NCBI GenBank assembly: GCA_963783085.1
Contig: CAWAMJ010000002.1
Location: 310,001-374,000 of the forward strand
Origin: CAVYUC01 sp963783085
GTDB taxonomy: Bacteria > Bacteroidota > Bacteroidia > Bacteroidales > Prolixibacteraceae
Length of the DNA stretch: 64,000 nt
Direction: 5' to 3'
Below are positions 17,610-26,351 of the stretch, piece by piece. How positions within the stretch are numbered: the first letter of the stretch is position 1; the number at the start of each line of letters is the position of its first letter. The translations under genes were made by a program, and so were the position numbers. The notes under the pieces are model-generated. The model did no database searches. It worked only from the letters and a program-made list of their open reading frames with translations, and was not told where the DNA came from.

Positions 17610-19346
17610 ATGCCCGCCCTGAAACCCGGTTTTGTTCAACAGTTAAAAATTCGCCTGCAGAAAATTTACAAAGACCGCTATTCGCCGGAAATACTTGCCG
17701 GACTGGAAAATATAATTTCAAAATACCAGCCGTCTGACGCAAAAAATGAAAGGTGGAGCGAAAAAGATGTCGTTTTAATCACGTATGCCGACAGCGTTAA
17801 GTCTGAAAAAGCAAAGCCGTTTAAAACACTGAAATATTTACTCGGCCATTATTTCGATGGCGAAATTTCCATCGTTCATATTTTGCCTTTTTTCCCATAC
17901 AGCAGCGACGACGGTTTTTCAGTTACCAATTTCAGAAAAGTAAATCCGGAGCTGGGCAACTGGACAGACATTGAATCATTGGCAGAAAATTTTGATTTGA
18001 TGTTCGATTTGGTAATCAACCATGTTTCGGCTAAAAGTGAATGGTTTCAGAATTTTCTTCGCCAAAGCGGCAAAGGGAAAAAATTTTTTATTGAAGAAGA
18101 ACCGGCAACCGGTTTGTCTGAAGTAATCCGCCCGCGCAGTACGCCGCTGTTAACGGCCTTTGAAACTGCCAACGGAACAAAACATATCTGGACTACTTTC
18201 AGCGCCGACCAGGTAGATTTGAACTTCGCGAATCCCGAAGTTTTCGTTGAAATGGCTGACATTCTTTTAAATTATCTTTCAAAAGGTGCACGGATAATCC
18301 GCCTCGATGCCATTGCTTTTTTGTGGAAAAAGCCGGGAACTTCATGTCTCCATCTGCCGGAAACCCATGAAATTGTTAAGCTTTTGCGGGATATCTCAGA
18401 ATATGTTAATCCGGCAGTTATCATCCTTACGGAAACAAATGTTCCGAATAAAGAAAACCTGAGTTATTTCGGGAATGGAGACGAAGCTCACATGGTTTAC
18501 CAGTTCAGCCTTCCCCCGCTCCTGTTGCACGCATTGCATACCGGAAATTCGTCGCACCTGAACAACTGGGCCAAAAGCCTGCCCGAATTGCCCGAAGAAT
18601 GTACGTTTTTCAATTTCACAGCTTCGCATGACGGCATTGGGTTGCGCCCGCTGGAAGGTTTAATTTCGGAGGATGAAAACAACATGCTGGCAGAAAATAT
18701 GCAGATATTTGGCGGCCTGGTTAATTACAAATCCAATCCGGACGGAACACAAAGCCCGTATGAATTGAACATCACCTATTTCGATGCACTGAAAGGAACT
18801 GCCAAAGGTGAAGATGGTTTCCAGGTGGAACGTTTTCTGGCATCGCAAATTATTATGATGGAATTCAAGGGAATCCCGGCATTTTACATCCACAGTTTAA
18901 CTGCAACGCCAAATTATCCGGAAGGAGTAGCTGTAACCGGACAAAACCGGACGATCAACCGGAGAAAGTGGGATTTGAATGAATTGGATATTCTCCTTCA
19001 AAAAGATACGCCGCAAAAAAAGATCTTCAACGCGCTGAAAAAACAGATTGCAATCCGTAAGAAACAAAAAGCTTTTCACCCGAATGCACACCAGGAAATT
19101 ATCGATTTGGGAAACAAATTGTTTGCGATGATACGAACGTCGACAGACGAAAAACAAACCATTCTTTGCATCACCAATGTAACTTCCGAAAGGCAAAAAA
19201 TTGTACTACCCGCAAAATTTAATTCGTTTGAAATTGATTTAATCGAGGATAAAAAAATCAATATACAGATGATGGAACCCTACCAAAGTTTATGGCTGGC
19301 ATCGGGTGTCGCGGTTTCCAACCGCGATTCCAAAATCGGAAGTTAA
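17610..19346 (+). CDS. GH13_18 sucrose/glucosylglycerate phosphorylase-like
   Basis: A 578-residue GH13 enzyme. Visible motifs: DLVINH (133-138), RLDAIAF with the presumed nucleophile Asp233, ILTETN with the acid/base Glu275, and TASHDGIG with Asp341. The overall plan, with no separate binding module, fits subfamily 18 phosphorylases, which include sucrose phosphorylase and glucosylglycerate phosphorylase (Meiothermus, E. coli YcjM). Next to a GT81 gene, reversible phosphorolysis of glucosylglycerate to glucose 1-phosphate and glycerate is the likeliest role. The last 13 or so codons (SGVAVSNRDSKIGS) lie inside a REP unit starting at 19304, so the repeat supplies the C-terminus and stop codon. 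Confidence 0.82.
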   Translation: MPALKPGFVQQLKIRLQKIYKDRYSPEILAGLENIISKYQPSDAKNERWSEKDVVLITYADSVKSEKAKPFKTLKYLLGHYFDGEISIVHILPFFPYSSDDGFSVTNFRKVNPELGNWTDIESLAENFDLMFDLVINHVSAKSEWFQNFLRQSGKGKKFFIEEEPATGLSEVIRPRSTPLLTAFETANGTKHIWTTFSADQVDLNFANPEVFVEMADILLNYLSKGARIIRLDAIAFLWKKPGTSCLHLPETHEIVKLLRDISEYVNPAVIILTETNVPNKENLSYFGNGDEAHMVYQFSLPPLLLHALHTGNSSHLNNWAKSLPELPEECTFFNFTASHDGIGLRPLEGLISEDENNMLAENMQIFGGLVNYKSNPDGTQSPYELNITYFDALKGTAKGEDGFQVERFLASQIIMMEFKGIPAFYIHSLTATPNYPEGVAVTGQNRTINRRKWDLNELDILLQKDTPQKKIFNALKKQIAIRKKQKAFHPNAHQEIIDLGNKLFAMIRTSTDEKQTILCITNVTSERQKIVLPAKFNSFEIDLIEDKKINIQMMEPYQSLWLASGVAVSNRDSKIGS

Positions 19347-19468
19347 AAACCTCCGGACCCGGGTGTCGCAATTTCTAACTGCGATTTCAAAAACGTAGGT
19401 TAAAAACCTCCGCACCTGGGTGTCGCAGTTTCTAACTGCGATTACGGAAGGTAAAAACCTCCGCACCC
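19304..19468. repeat. REP array: three tandem units left of the RAYT gene
   Basis: Units at 19304-19360, 19361-19417 (57 bp each) and 19418-19468 (51 bp). Each begins GGGTGTCGC and ends CCTCCGCACC or a close variant. Every unit has two short palindromes: the first around GTTTCTAAC flanked by CGC and GCG, the second the GGTTAAAAACC type. The first unit overlaps the end of the GH13_18 gene, and the third contains the end of the RAYT gene. A fourth unit lies on the other side of that gene. Confidence 0.85.
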
Positions 19469-20113
19469 GAATCCCAGACCGGGCCAATCTTCACGCTTTT
19501 TTACCAGACCCGCAGCAACCGGATTATTCCATGTATATTCCATTGTGTTATATAAATGTTTTTCATTTCTTATAGTGGTATCGAAACTTTCTTTTTGCCA
19601 TAATTTTCCTTGCCGGTTTTCCAATTTGTTTATTTGGTTAGCCGAATAACGTTTTACAGAATGCATAATATCTTCCAGGTAAACCAACCTTCCAAATTCA
19701 TCTTTTTCTTTAAGCTGAAATACCCAATGAACATGGTTAGGCATGATACAAAAAGCAAAATTGATAAGTTTTTTCCCTTCCCAAAAAATCAGCGATTCTT
19801 TGACAATTTCCCTGTTGCCGAATTTCGATAAATCTACATCGCTGCAGTTGGCGACGTGTATCAAATCTTCAAAGGCTTTAATGTACTTTCTGCGGACGGA
19901 AAGGATTTGCTGTGTTATTTTATCCTGTGTGTGTTTATCCGATTTTTGTTTTTTATAAAGCTCCCTTAAATTTTTTAATTCTTCCAATTTTTGGGTATAG
20001 CGCTGTAACGCTTTTTGGGGAACCGCATCTTGCAAAATCCAGGTAACGAAATAAGCCTGCCCCGGAAGTTGGTAGTGCGGGAGGATATGTTTATAATATT
20101 CTTTTTTCATCAC
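19442..20113 (-). CDS. REP-associated tyrosine transposase (RAYT, Y1_Tnp)
   Basis: A 223-residue Y1 transposase of the IS200/IS605-related RAYT group. It has the HUH motif in MPNHVHWVF and a catalytic tyrosine candidate in MEYTWNNPVAAGLV. RAYTs cleave and join single-stranded REP or palindromic sequences and are thought to spread them. Flanking REP units on both sides (three left, one right) support this. The final residues GFGCGGFYLP are encoded by the REP unit at 19418-19468, so gene and repeat are fused. The full length and intact motifs suggest an active protein. It lies between the GH13_18 gene and an M28 peptidase gene and is best seen as an insertion or a long-resident domesticated element. 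Confidence 0.9.
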   Translation of the reverse strand: MMKKEYYKHILPHYQLPGQAYFVTWILQDAVPQKALQRYTQKLEELKNLRELYKKQKSDKHTQDKITQQILSVRRKYIKAFEDLIHVANCSDVDLSKFGNREIVKESLIFWEGKKLINFAFCIMPNHVHWVFQLKEKDEFGRLVYLEDIMHSVKRYSANQINKLENRQGKLWQKESFDTTIRNEKHLYNTMEYTWNNPVAAGLVKKREDWPGLGFGCGGFYLP

Positions 20114-20135
20114 TTCTCGTTTTGGATGTGGAACC

Positions 20136-20193
20136 GGGTGTCGCGGTTTTTAACCGCGATTTCAAAAAACGGAGGTTAAAAACCTCCGCACCC
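20136..20193. repeat. REP unit right of the RAYT gene
   Basis: A 58-bp unit starting GGGTGTCGCGG and ending CCTCCGCACCC, with two clean stems: CGCGGTT/AACCGCG and GGAGGTT/AACCTCC. It is the most regular copy and shows the consensus best. It ends 7 bp before the stop codon of the peptidase gene. Confidence 0.85.
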
Positions 20194-20199
20194 GGGCAG

Positions 20200-21891
20200 T
20201 CACTCGTTTCCGGCTACTTTATTTCCATCAGCTTCAACATTCAGAAATTCATCGCTGTTGGCAAACTGCCAGGTATTTAAGAAACCTATCCGGATAATGT
20301 TTATCATTTTTTCCCAGTTGATTTTATCTGTTTCATCCGAAGGCTGGTGATAATCCGGATGCATGGCTGCCATAAAATAAAACACGGGGATTCCGGCTTC
20401 GGCAAAAGGTGCATGATCGCTGCCCCCGCCTGGCTTCTCCGATGCCCGATAACTTAAATCGAGGTTTATTTTAAACTCAGCGATGTTCTTTTTCGTGATA
20501 TCTTCAATTTTTGTATTGGCTTTTGTATAAGTCATTTCAGCCCGGTTTTTCAGCGAATCATTTTCTTCATCGCGGGCAATCATGTCGTAATTGAGATTCA
20601 GCACCACGTTCAGCCCGGTTTTCTTTGCCTGCTCCACAAAGTAATTCGAACCGCACAAACCTTTTTCTTCGCCCGTCCAGGCGGCAAAAATGACGGATTT
20701 TTCCGGCTTTTCCCCGGTGGCTTTGAACGCTTTAGCGATGGTCATCACTCCCACAGTCCCCGAGGCATTATCATCAGCGCCATTCCAAATCCAGCCGTTC
20801 CATTTGCCAATGTGGTCGTAATGTCCACCAACAACGATAAATTCGTCTTTCTTCTTTCCCTCAACGTAACCCAACACATTTCGTGCTTTTATAATTCTTG
20901 ATTTCACCGTGGTTTTAAAAGCCACCGATTTTCCTTCCAGTTCCTTCGATCCCGGCGCCATCAATTCGGTCGCTTTCTTTTCAAACTCGGAAAAATTAAT
21001 TCCGGTGCCGGCGGTTATTTCGTTTGCTACCCGCGGCGTAACAATAAAAACCGGGACATTTGCACGGAGTGTATCGCCGGGCAGCGACATCCGGTAATCA
21101 TAATAGGTGGGAAAAGGTTCGTCAGCTTCGTAAAAATCGCCCTTAACCGGATACACCCGATTTTGGGCCCAAATAACCGATTGATCCGTTTCCGGAGTAA
21201 CGTGAATGATTCCCAAGACCCCGGCTTTTTCAAGTCGTTCCGTTTTGTCGCGCTCCATGTAGTAACGGGCGTACCGACCTTCGGGGGCAAATTGCCGGTA
21301 TGCTACTGACGATGTATCTTTATGTCCGGGAAAGCCTTCCAGAACAACAGCAATTTTTCCCTTCAAATCCATCTTTTTCAAATCGTCGTATTTACCCGCT
21401 TCATCTTTAAATCCGTAACCTACAAAAACCAGCGGTGCTTTTGCCGTTTGGCCCACATTTCCGGTACGGACAAAAAAATCGGTGTTGAAGGCAAAATCAA
21501 CAGCGTTTTCGTAATTCTTCCCACCGGAAATAACAGAAAAAGTTTGTACGTCGCCGGGTTGATATTCTACAAGGCTGAAATTCTGGTAGTAGCTTTTGTA
21601 CGTTTCCGGATGAACGCCGGCCATTCTCTCCTGACGGGAAGGACGCGTGCTAATTTCGTCGCCAAATGGTTCGACACCATAAATTTTAAAAACCGAAGCA
21701 ATGTAATCAGCGGCAAGATAAGCGCCTTTTGTTCCAACAGCCCGGCCTTCGGTCCAGTCTGACGCCAAAAATTCGAGCTGTCCCTTCACCATTGATTCCG
21801 TGATTGCATCCAATCCTTTCTTGATTTCTTCCTGAGAATAAATGGAAGAAGTAATCAGTAACATAAAAAATAATCCGGTTAACTTTTTCAT
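20200..21891 (-). CDS. Secreted M28 family zinc aminopeptidase
   Basis: A 563-residue protein with a signal peptide (MKKLTGLFFMLLITSSIYSQ). A PA-like insert of about 150 residues precedes the catalytic domain. The M28 zinc ligands are seen in GGHYDHIG (His and Asp region), GADDNASG (bridging Asp), WTGEEKGLCGS (Glu pair: base and ligand) and the final YHQPSDE. It should cleave N-terminal residues from peptides in the periplasm or outer-membrane space. It is transcribed from a promoter near 21939-21968 and ends 7 bp before a REP unit. No operon partner is evident. Confidence 0.88.
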   Translation of the reverse strand: MKKLTGLFFMLLITSSIYSQEEIKKGLDAITESMVKGQLEFLASDWTEGRAVGTKGAYLAADYIASVFKIYGVEPFGDEISTRPSRQERMAGVHPETYKSYYQNFSLVEYQPGDVQTFSVISGGKNYENAVDFAFNTDFFVRTGNVGQTAKAPLVFVGYGFKDEAGKYDDLKKMDLKGKIAVVLEGFPGHKDTSSVAYRQFAPEGRYARYYMERDKTERLEKAGVLGIIHVTPETDQSVIWAQNRVYPVKGDFYEADEPFPTYYDYRMSLPGDTLRANVPVFIVTPRVANEITAGTGINFSEFEKKATELMAPGSKELEGKSVAFKTTVKSRIIKARNVLGYVEGKKKDEFIVVGGHYDHIGKWNGWIWNGADDNASGTVGVMTIAKAFKATGEKPEKSVIFAAWTGEEKGLCGSNYFVEQAKKTGLNVVLNLNYDMIARDEENDSLKNRAEMTYTKANTKIEDITKKNIAEFKINLDLSYRASEKPGGGSDHAPFAEAGIPVFYFMAAMHPDYHQPSDETDKINWEKMINIIRIGFLNTWQFANSDEFLNVEADGNKVAGNE

Positions 21892-22225
21892 CGTATTGAT
21901 TTTTGGTTATTATTTTGTTCAATTTCCGATTTTAGGCTGAAAACTACAAATCCGCTTTAAATATCAAACATTTATTCATTACCCGTTATAATTTTATTGT
22001 TTTTTTAAATGAGTATCCAGCCAAACTTTCACTTTCTTTTGCCATCACCTCAATTTTTATTTTCAACGGATAACAGCGGTTTATTTTTTAAAACAAACGT
22101 CCGTTTTTCAGAATATCATGACCGGGTAAAAAAGATGCTTTTGATGAAAATATCCTGTAACTTTATATGACCATTTTGTTATAGTGATAAAACCAGGATT
22201 AACAATCTTTCAAAATTCAACTGCC
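21892..22225. other. Divergent intergenic region, 334 bp
   Basis: This AT-rich stretch separates the M28 gene from a divergent unknown gene. It holds the M28 promoter listed separately. No repeat, RNA gene or clear plus-strand promoter was recognised. Confidence 0.4.
21939..21968 (-). promoter_or_regulatory. Promoter of the M28 peptidase gene
   Basis: On the minus strand TTTG (21965-21968) is followed after 18 bp by TAGTTTTC (21939-21946), one mismatch from TAnnTTTG. The element lies about 48 bp before the ATG. Confidence 0.5.
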
Positions 22226-22942
22226 ATGGAAACGAATAAAATTATCCGGGTTTGCGGTTCTGTCATTAAAGAAGAGTCAGTAGTTCCCCTCACCACAAAC
22301 ATCCTCGAAAATACCACCGTTGCCGAAGCTGATTTCCCGTATTCAGCATATTACAGCAGTCATCCTTCGATTCCGCGGCCCAATTCGTTATTTTTATTTA
22401 CCCGGTACCACTACACTCTCGAAGAAGTGCTCCGGTTTACCAAAGGAATGGCGCCCGATCTGGTGAAAAGCACAGATGTTGCCGCGGCAGTGCTCGATTT
22501 TAAACATTATCAGTACCCGGCGATACGAATAAAAAATTTCCCGGATTACAAACGGCTACCCCTGCTGCAACAAAGCCTGGTAGCAAAAGGAGCAGAATTC
22601 GCCCGGACCGTTCAAATGGCTGATTTGGCGGTTGTAAGAACCAACAAATGCTTTGTACTGAAGGAAATGGATAAAGGAATTTACATGGATATGGTGGAAA
22701 AAGACAAAGGATATGTTACAGTAAATTATCTTCTGAGCGACGAAGAGTTTAAAACCATGATTTCGGAAATACGAAACAACAGCAACTGCCGGTTATTCGA
22801 TGCGGCTAAATGCGGAATCATCCTCGAGGCGGAAATAAATGAAGTCATTCGAATTTATTCGGAAAAACTAGATTTGGAACTTCTGAAATGTTTACAAAGC
22901 CAGTTCAACAAATTGATGAAGGTGATTAAAAATGCCGGATAA
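22226..22942 (+). CDS. Conserved-type protein of unknown function
   Basis: About 238 residues from the ATG at 22226 (METNKIIRV); an upstream in-frame GTG at 22184 would add 14 unlikely residues. I do not recognise a family. There is no signal peptide or membrane segment, so it is cytoplasmic. The protein mixes short hydrophobic strands with charged helices, and the last 40 residues (EINEVIRIYSEKLDLELLK and on) should form an amphipathic helix. A central segment DFKHYQYPAIRIKNFPDY is rich in aromatics. It is flanked by genes on the other strand on both sides and so is likely transcribed alone. Confidence 0.6.
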   Translation: METNKIIRVCGSVIKEESVVPLTTNILENTTVAEADFPYSAYYSSHPSIPRPNSLFLFTRYHYTLEEVLRFTKGMAPDLVKSTDVAAAVLDFKHYQYPAIRIKNFPDYKRLPLLQQSLVAKGAEFARTVQMADLAVVRTNKCFVLKEMDKGIYMDMVEKDKGYVTVNYLLSDEEFKTMISEIRNNSNCRLFDAAKCGIILEAEINEVIRIYSEKLDLELLKCLQSQFNKLMKVIKNAG

Positions 22943-23038
22943 TATTGCCTGCGAGCAATGAAAAGCTGCAATCCGATAAGTTAAATATCAAATTTTACAC
23001 CTTAAAATTGATGGTTCAAAAATTATAACTTCCAAATC

Positions 23039-26000
23039 CTATCGCAGCGCTTCTTCTATTTCTTTCAGGCTGTTTTTCACATCGGCGTCGTTTGGCCGGA
23101 GTTCCAGCGCTTTTTTGTACCAGAAACGGGCTACATTGTAATTCTGCGACCCAAACGCTGCTTTTGCTTTCTCGATGTGGCTGTCAAACTGCTGTCCCGA
23201 CTGACTGGCCATGCGTTCGGCAATGCGGTTGGTTATCTCATTCAGTTGTGCTTTGGGATACAATTCGTCCGGCTTCATGTTAAGGGCCTGGTTGTACCAG
23301 CCGCGGGCTACAGCCAGCTGGTTTTCACGTAAAGTCGAGTCGGCCAGGTTGACGTATTTTTGATAATCACGGTCGCGCTGGCTCAGCAACATACTGTTTA
23401 CAATCCGGTTGATTTCTGCAATTCGCTGCTGCGGGTATGCCTCCTGTGATTTCACGTCCAGCGCTTTGTAATACCATGCGCGGGAAACGTTGTACTTTTT
23501 ACCATCGAAGGTTTCATCGGCACGCGCAATGTAATCGTTGTACAAATTGTTCAATTCAGCGTCTCCGATAACCTGTTGTTCTTTTGCCTCATCCTGTTTT
23601 TGCTGAATTTCTTCCCGTCGTCTTTCCATGTCCCGGGCAGCTTCCTGTTCTGCTGTTATCCGCTGTTGCTCTGCCGTCAGCAGGTCATCTATTTTATTGA
23701 CTTGGCTTTGCGGATATTCTTCGCCGGGCTTTAACACCAATGCTTTGGAATATTCCTGTTTGGCCTCGCTGTACGACTGCGTTTTAAAATAACCGTCGGC
23801 AGCAAGGATAACCTGGCGGTAATCGTCATCTGTTTTCTGTTGTTGCAGAATGCCTTCGATTTCCGTCAGTCGCTGCGCCGGATATTCCTCGCCAGGTTTG
23901 ATTCCGGAGGCTTTTAAATAGCTGTTTTTTGCAGCTGTAAAATTCTTTTCATCAAAAAATTTATCGGCGGTACGGATAGCATTTCCGTAATTTCTTTCAA
24001 GTACTTCCTGTTCCTTCTGAGCCGCAGCTAATTCGGTCAATTTTGCACCAATTTTATCGATTTGCTGCTGCGGGTAGGTTTCTTCCGGTTTTACTTCCAG
24101 CGCCGAACGATAGGCAGTCCGTGCATTTTCGAAATCTTCGCCGTTGAAAAATCCGTCGGCGCTGGCGACAGCTGCGTTGTATAAACTGTCTTTTTCACGC
24201 TGAATGGCAGCAAGTCGCGCCTGTTCTGCGGCTGCGGCTTCGGCAGCCAGCCGGGCGCGGGTTTCAACCGTCGAATCGATTTTTGCCAGCATTTCATCCG
24301 GGTAAATTTCTCCCGGTTTCGCCTGTCTGGCTTTGTTGTATCCTGCTTTGGCAGCTTCAAATTCTTCCTTTTTGAAATCTTTATCGGCCTGCGCAACGGC
24401 ATCTTCGTAAGCTTTTTGCGATGCTGAAAGTTCCGCCAACCGCATGCCGATTTTATCGATTTGCTGCTGCGGGTAGGTTTCTTCCGGTTTTACTTCCAAC
24501 GCTGAACGATAGGCAGTGCGCGCATTTTCGAAATCTTCGCCATTGAAAAATCCGTCGGCTTTGGCGAGGGCTGCGTTGTACAAACTGTCTTTTTCACGCT
24601 GAATGGCAGCCAGTCGCGCCTGTTCTGCGGCTTCGGCTTCGGCAGCCAGCCGGGCGCGGGTTTCCACTGTTGAATCGATTTTTGCCAGCATTTCATCCGG
24701 GTAAGTTTCTCCCGGTTTCGCCTGTTTGGCTTTGTTGTATCCTGCTTTTGCAGCTTCAAATTCTTCCTTTTTGAAATCTTTGTCGGCCTGCGCAACGGCT
24801 TCTTCGTAAGCTTTTTGCGATGCTGAAAGTTCCGCCAACCGCATGCCGATTTTATCGATTTGCTGCTGCGGGTAGGTTTCTTCCGGTTTTACTTCCAGCG
24901 CTGAACGATAGGCAGTCCGGGCATTTTCGAAATCTTCGCCATTGAAAAATCCGTCGGCTTTGGCGAGGGCTGCGTTGTACAAACTGTCTTTTTCGCGCTG
25001 AATGGCAGCCAGTCGCGCCTGTTCTGCGGCTTCGGCTTCGGCAGCCAGCCGGGCGCGGGTTTCCACTGTTGAATCGATTTTTGCCAGCATTTCATCCGGG
25101 TAAGTTTCTCCCGGTTTCGCCTGTTTGGCTTTGTTGTAACCTGCTTTGGCAGCTTCAAAATCTTCCTTTTTGAAATCTTTGTCGGCCTGCGCAACGGCAT
25201 CTTCGTAAGCTTTTTGCGATGCTGAAAGTTCCGCTAACCGCGTACCGATTTCATCAATTTGCTGCTGCGGGTAGGTTTCTTCCGGCTTTACTTCCAGCGC
25301 TGAACGATAGATAGTTCGGGCATTTTCGTAGTCTTCGCCCTTGAAAAATCCGTCGGCTTTGGCGAGGGCCGCATTATACAAACTGTCTTTTTCGCGCTGA
25401 ATGGCAGCCAGTCGCGCCTGTTCTTCAGATGCAGCTTCGGCAGCCAACCGGGCGCGGGTTTCCACCGTTGAATCGATTTTAGCAATCATTTCATCCGGGT
25501 AAGTTTCTCCCGGTTTCGCCTGTCTGGCTTTGTTGTATCCTGCTTTTGCAGCTTCAAATTCTTCCTTTTTGAAATCTTTATCGGCCTGTGTGATGGCTTC
25601 TTCGTAAGTTTTTTGAGACTCCTGCTGCCGTGTGATTATCCCCCGGATTTCCTCGATCCGCACAATCGGATATTGTTCCTGAGGCTTTACATCCAGCGCT
25701 GCACGAAACCTACCAACTGCTGCAATCAATTCATTCTGATCCACCAGTCGATCGGCCTCATCAACAATAGCCTGGTATTTTTCATCCTGTGCCCGCGCCT
25801 GTGCTTCCAAACGTTCCTGTTCGGAAGCCTGTTTTTCGGCCAGCAAACGCGCCTGTTCTACCAGTTTCGAATCAGCTTTGTCCATCATTTCCTTCGGATA
25901 GGGTTCCCCGGGTTTCATGGCGGCGGCCTCGGAATAAACTGCTTTTGATTCTTTAAAATTACCGCCCTGAAACAGCTCGTCCGCTTTTTTGATAGTCAGT

Positions 26001-26317
26001 TTGTATTTCTCATCTGCCCTGGCTATTCCTCCCAGAATGGAATTAATTTCGGCTATTTTGCCTTCAGCATAAGTTTCCTTTGGCTTTACCTGCAGCGCTT
26101 CGGAATATTTCGCTTTGGCATTTTCGTAATCGTTTTGATTAAAAAGCTGGTCGGCTTCGGCAACAATGGCATTGTATTTTTCGTCGACTGCCTGACCGGC
26201 AAAAATTACCTCGAGTTCCTTTAGTCTGTCCTGCGCATGTTTGTCGCCGGAGCGAATTTCCAGCGCCTGATTATACAGCGTTTTCGATTCGGTATATTTT
26301 TTCCCGGAAAACGCCAA
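23039..26317 (-). CDS. Large TPR-like repeat protein, C-terminal part after frameshift
   Basis: A 1,092-codon open frame of repeated TPR-like helical pairs (AxADxxFxxxxYxxAxxxYxxALxxKPxExYP). The only start codon near its beginning is a TTG at 26317, in the middle of a repeat, and the frame stays open upstream to about 26358, encoding AEQDFTTYIQQADLAFSG. This continues the repeat pattern of the upstream gene, so it is the rest of that gene displaced by one base, not a separate gene. Four near-identical 133-residue blocks occupy the centre. Helix-rich spacers such as EAEAAEQARLAAIQREKD look like coiled coil. Exported if fused to the upstream signal peptide. A scaffold or binding role is plausible; no enzyme domain is seen. 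Confidence 0.75.
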   Translation of the reverse strand: MAFSGKKYTESKTLYNQALEIRSGDKHAQDRLKELEVIFAGQAVDEKYNAIVAEADQLFNQNDYENAKAKYSEALQVKPKETYAEGKIAEINSILGGIARADEKYKLTIKKADELFQGGNFKESKAVYSEAAAMKPGEPYPKEMMDKADSKLVEQARLLAEKQASEQERLEAQARAQDEKYQAIVDEADRLVDQNELIAAVGRFRAALDVKPQEQYPIVRIEEIRGIITRQQESQKTYEEAITQADKDFKKEEFEAAKAGYNKARQAKPGETYPDEMIAKIDSTVETRARLAAEAASEEQARLAAIQREKDSLYNAALAKADGFFKGEDYENARTIYRSALEVKPEETYPQQQIDEIGTRLAELSASQKAYEDAVAQADKDFKKEDFEAAKAGYNKAKQAKPGETYPDEMLAKIDSTVETRARLAAEAEAAEQARLAAIQREKDSLYNAALAKADGFFNGEDFENARTAYRSALEVKPEETYPQQQIDKIGMRLAELSASQKAYEEAVAQADKDFKKEEFEAAKAGYNKAKQAKPGETYPDEMLAKIDSTVETRARLAAEAEAAEQARLAAIQREKDSLYNAALAKADGFFNGEDFENARTAYRSALEVKPEETYPQQQIDKIGMRLAELSASQKAYEDAVAQADKDFKKEEFEAAKAGYNKARQAKPGEIYPDEMLAKIDSTVETRARLAAEAAAAEQARLAAIQREKDSLYNAAVASADGFFNGEDFENARTAYRSALEVKPEETYPQQQIDKIGAKLTELAAAQKEQEVLERNYGNAIRTADKFFDEKNFTAAKNSYLKASGIKPGEEYPAQRLTEIEGILQQQKTDDDYRQVILAADGYFKTQSYSEAKQEYSKALVLKPGEEYPQSQVNKIDDLLTAEQQRITAEQEAARDMERRREEIQQKQDEAKEQQVIGDAELNNLYNDYIARADETFDGKKYNVSRAWYYKALDVKSQEAYPQQRIAEINRIVNSMLLSQRDRDYQKYVNLADSTLRENQLAVARGWYNQALNMKPDELYPKAQLNEITNRIAERMASQSGQQFDSHIEKAKAAFGSQNYNVARFWYKKALELRPNDADVKNSLKEIEEALR
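24022..25617 (-). repeat. Four tandem 399-bp repeats inside the TPR-like gene
   Basis: The string ttgctgctgcgggtaggtt (plus strand) recurs near 24063, 24462, 24861 and 25260, exactly 399 bp apart. Each 133-codon unit encodes two TPR-like motifs with a charged linker. The copies differ at few positions, mainly in the linker, which indicates recent duplication or gene conversion. Confidence 0.85.
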
Positions 26318-26351
26318 ATCGGCCTGCTGAATGTATGTTGTAAAATCCTGT

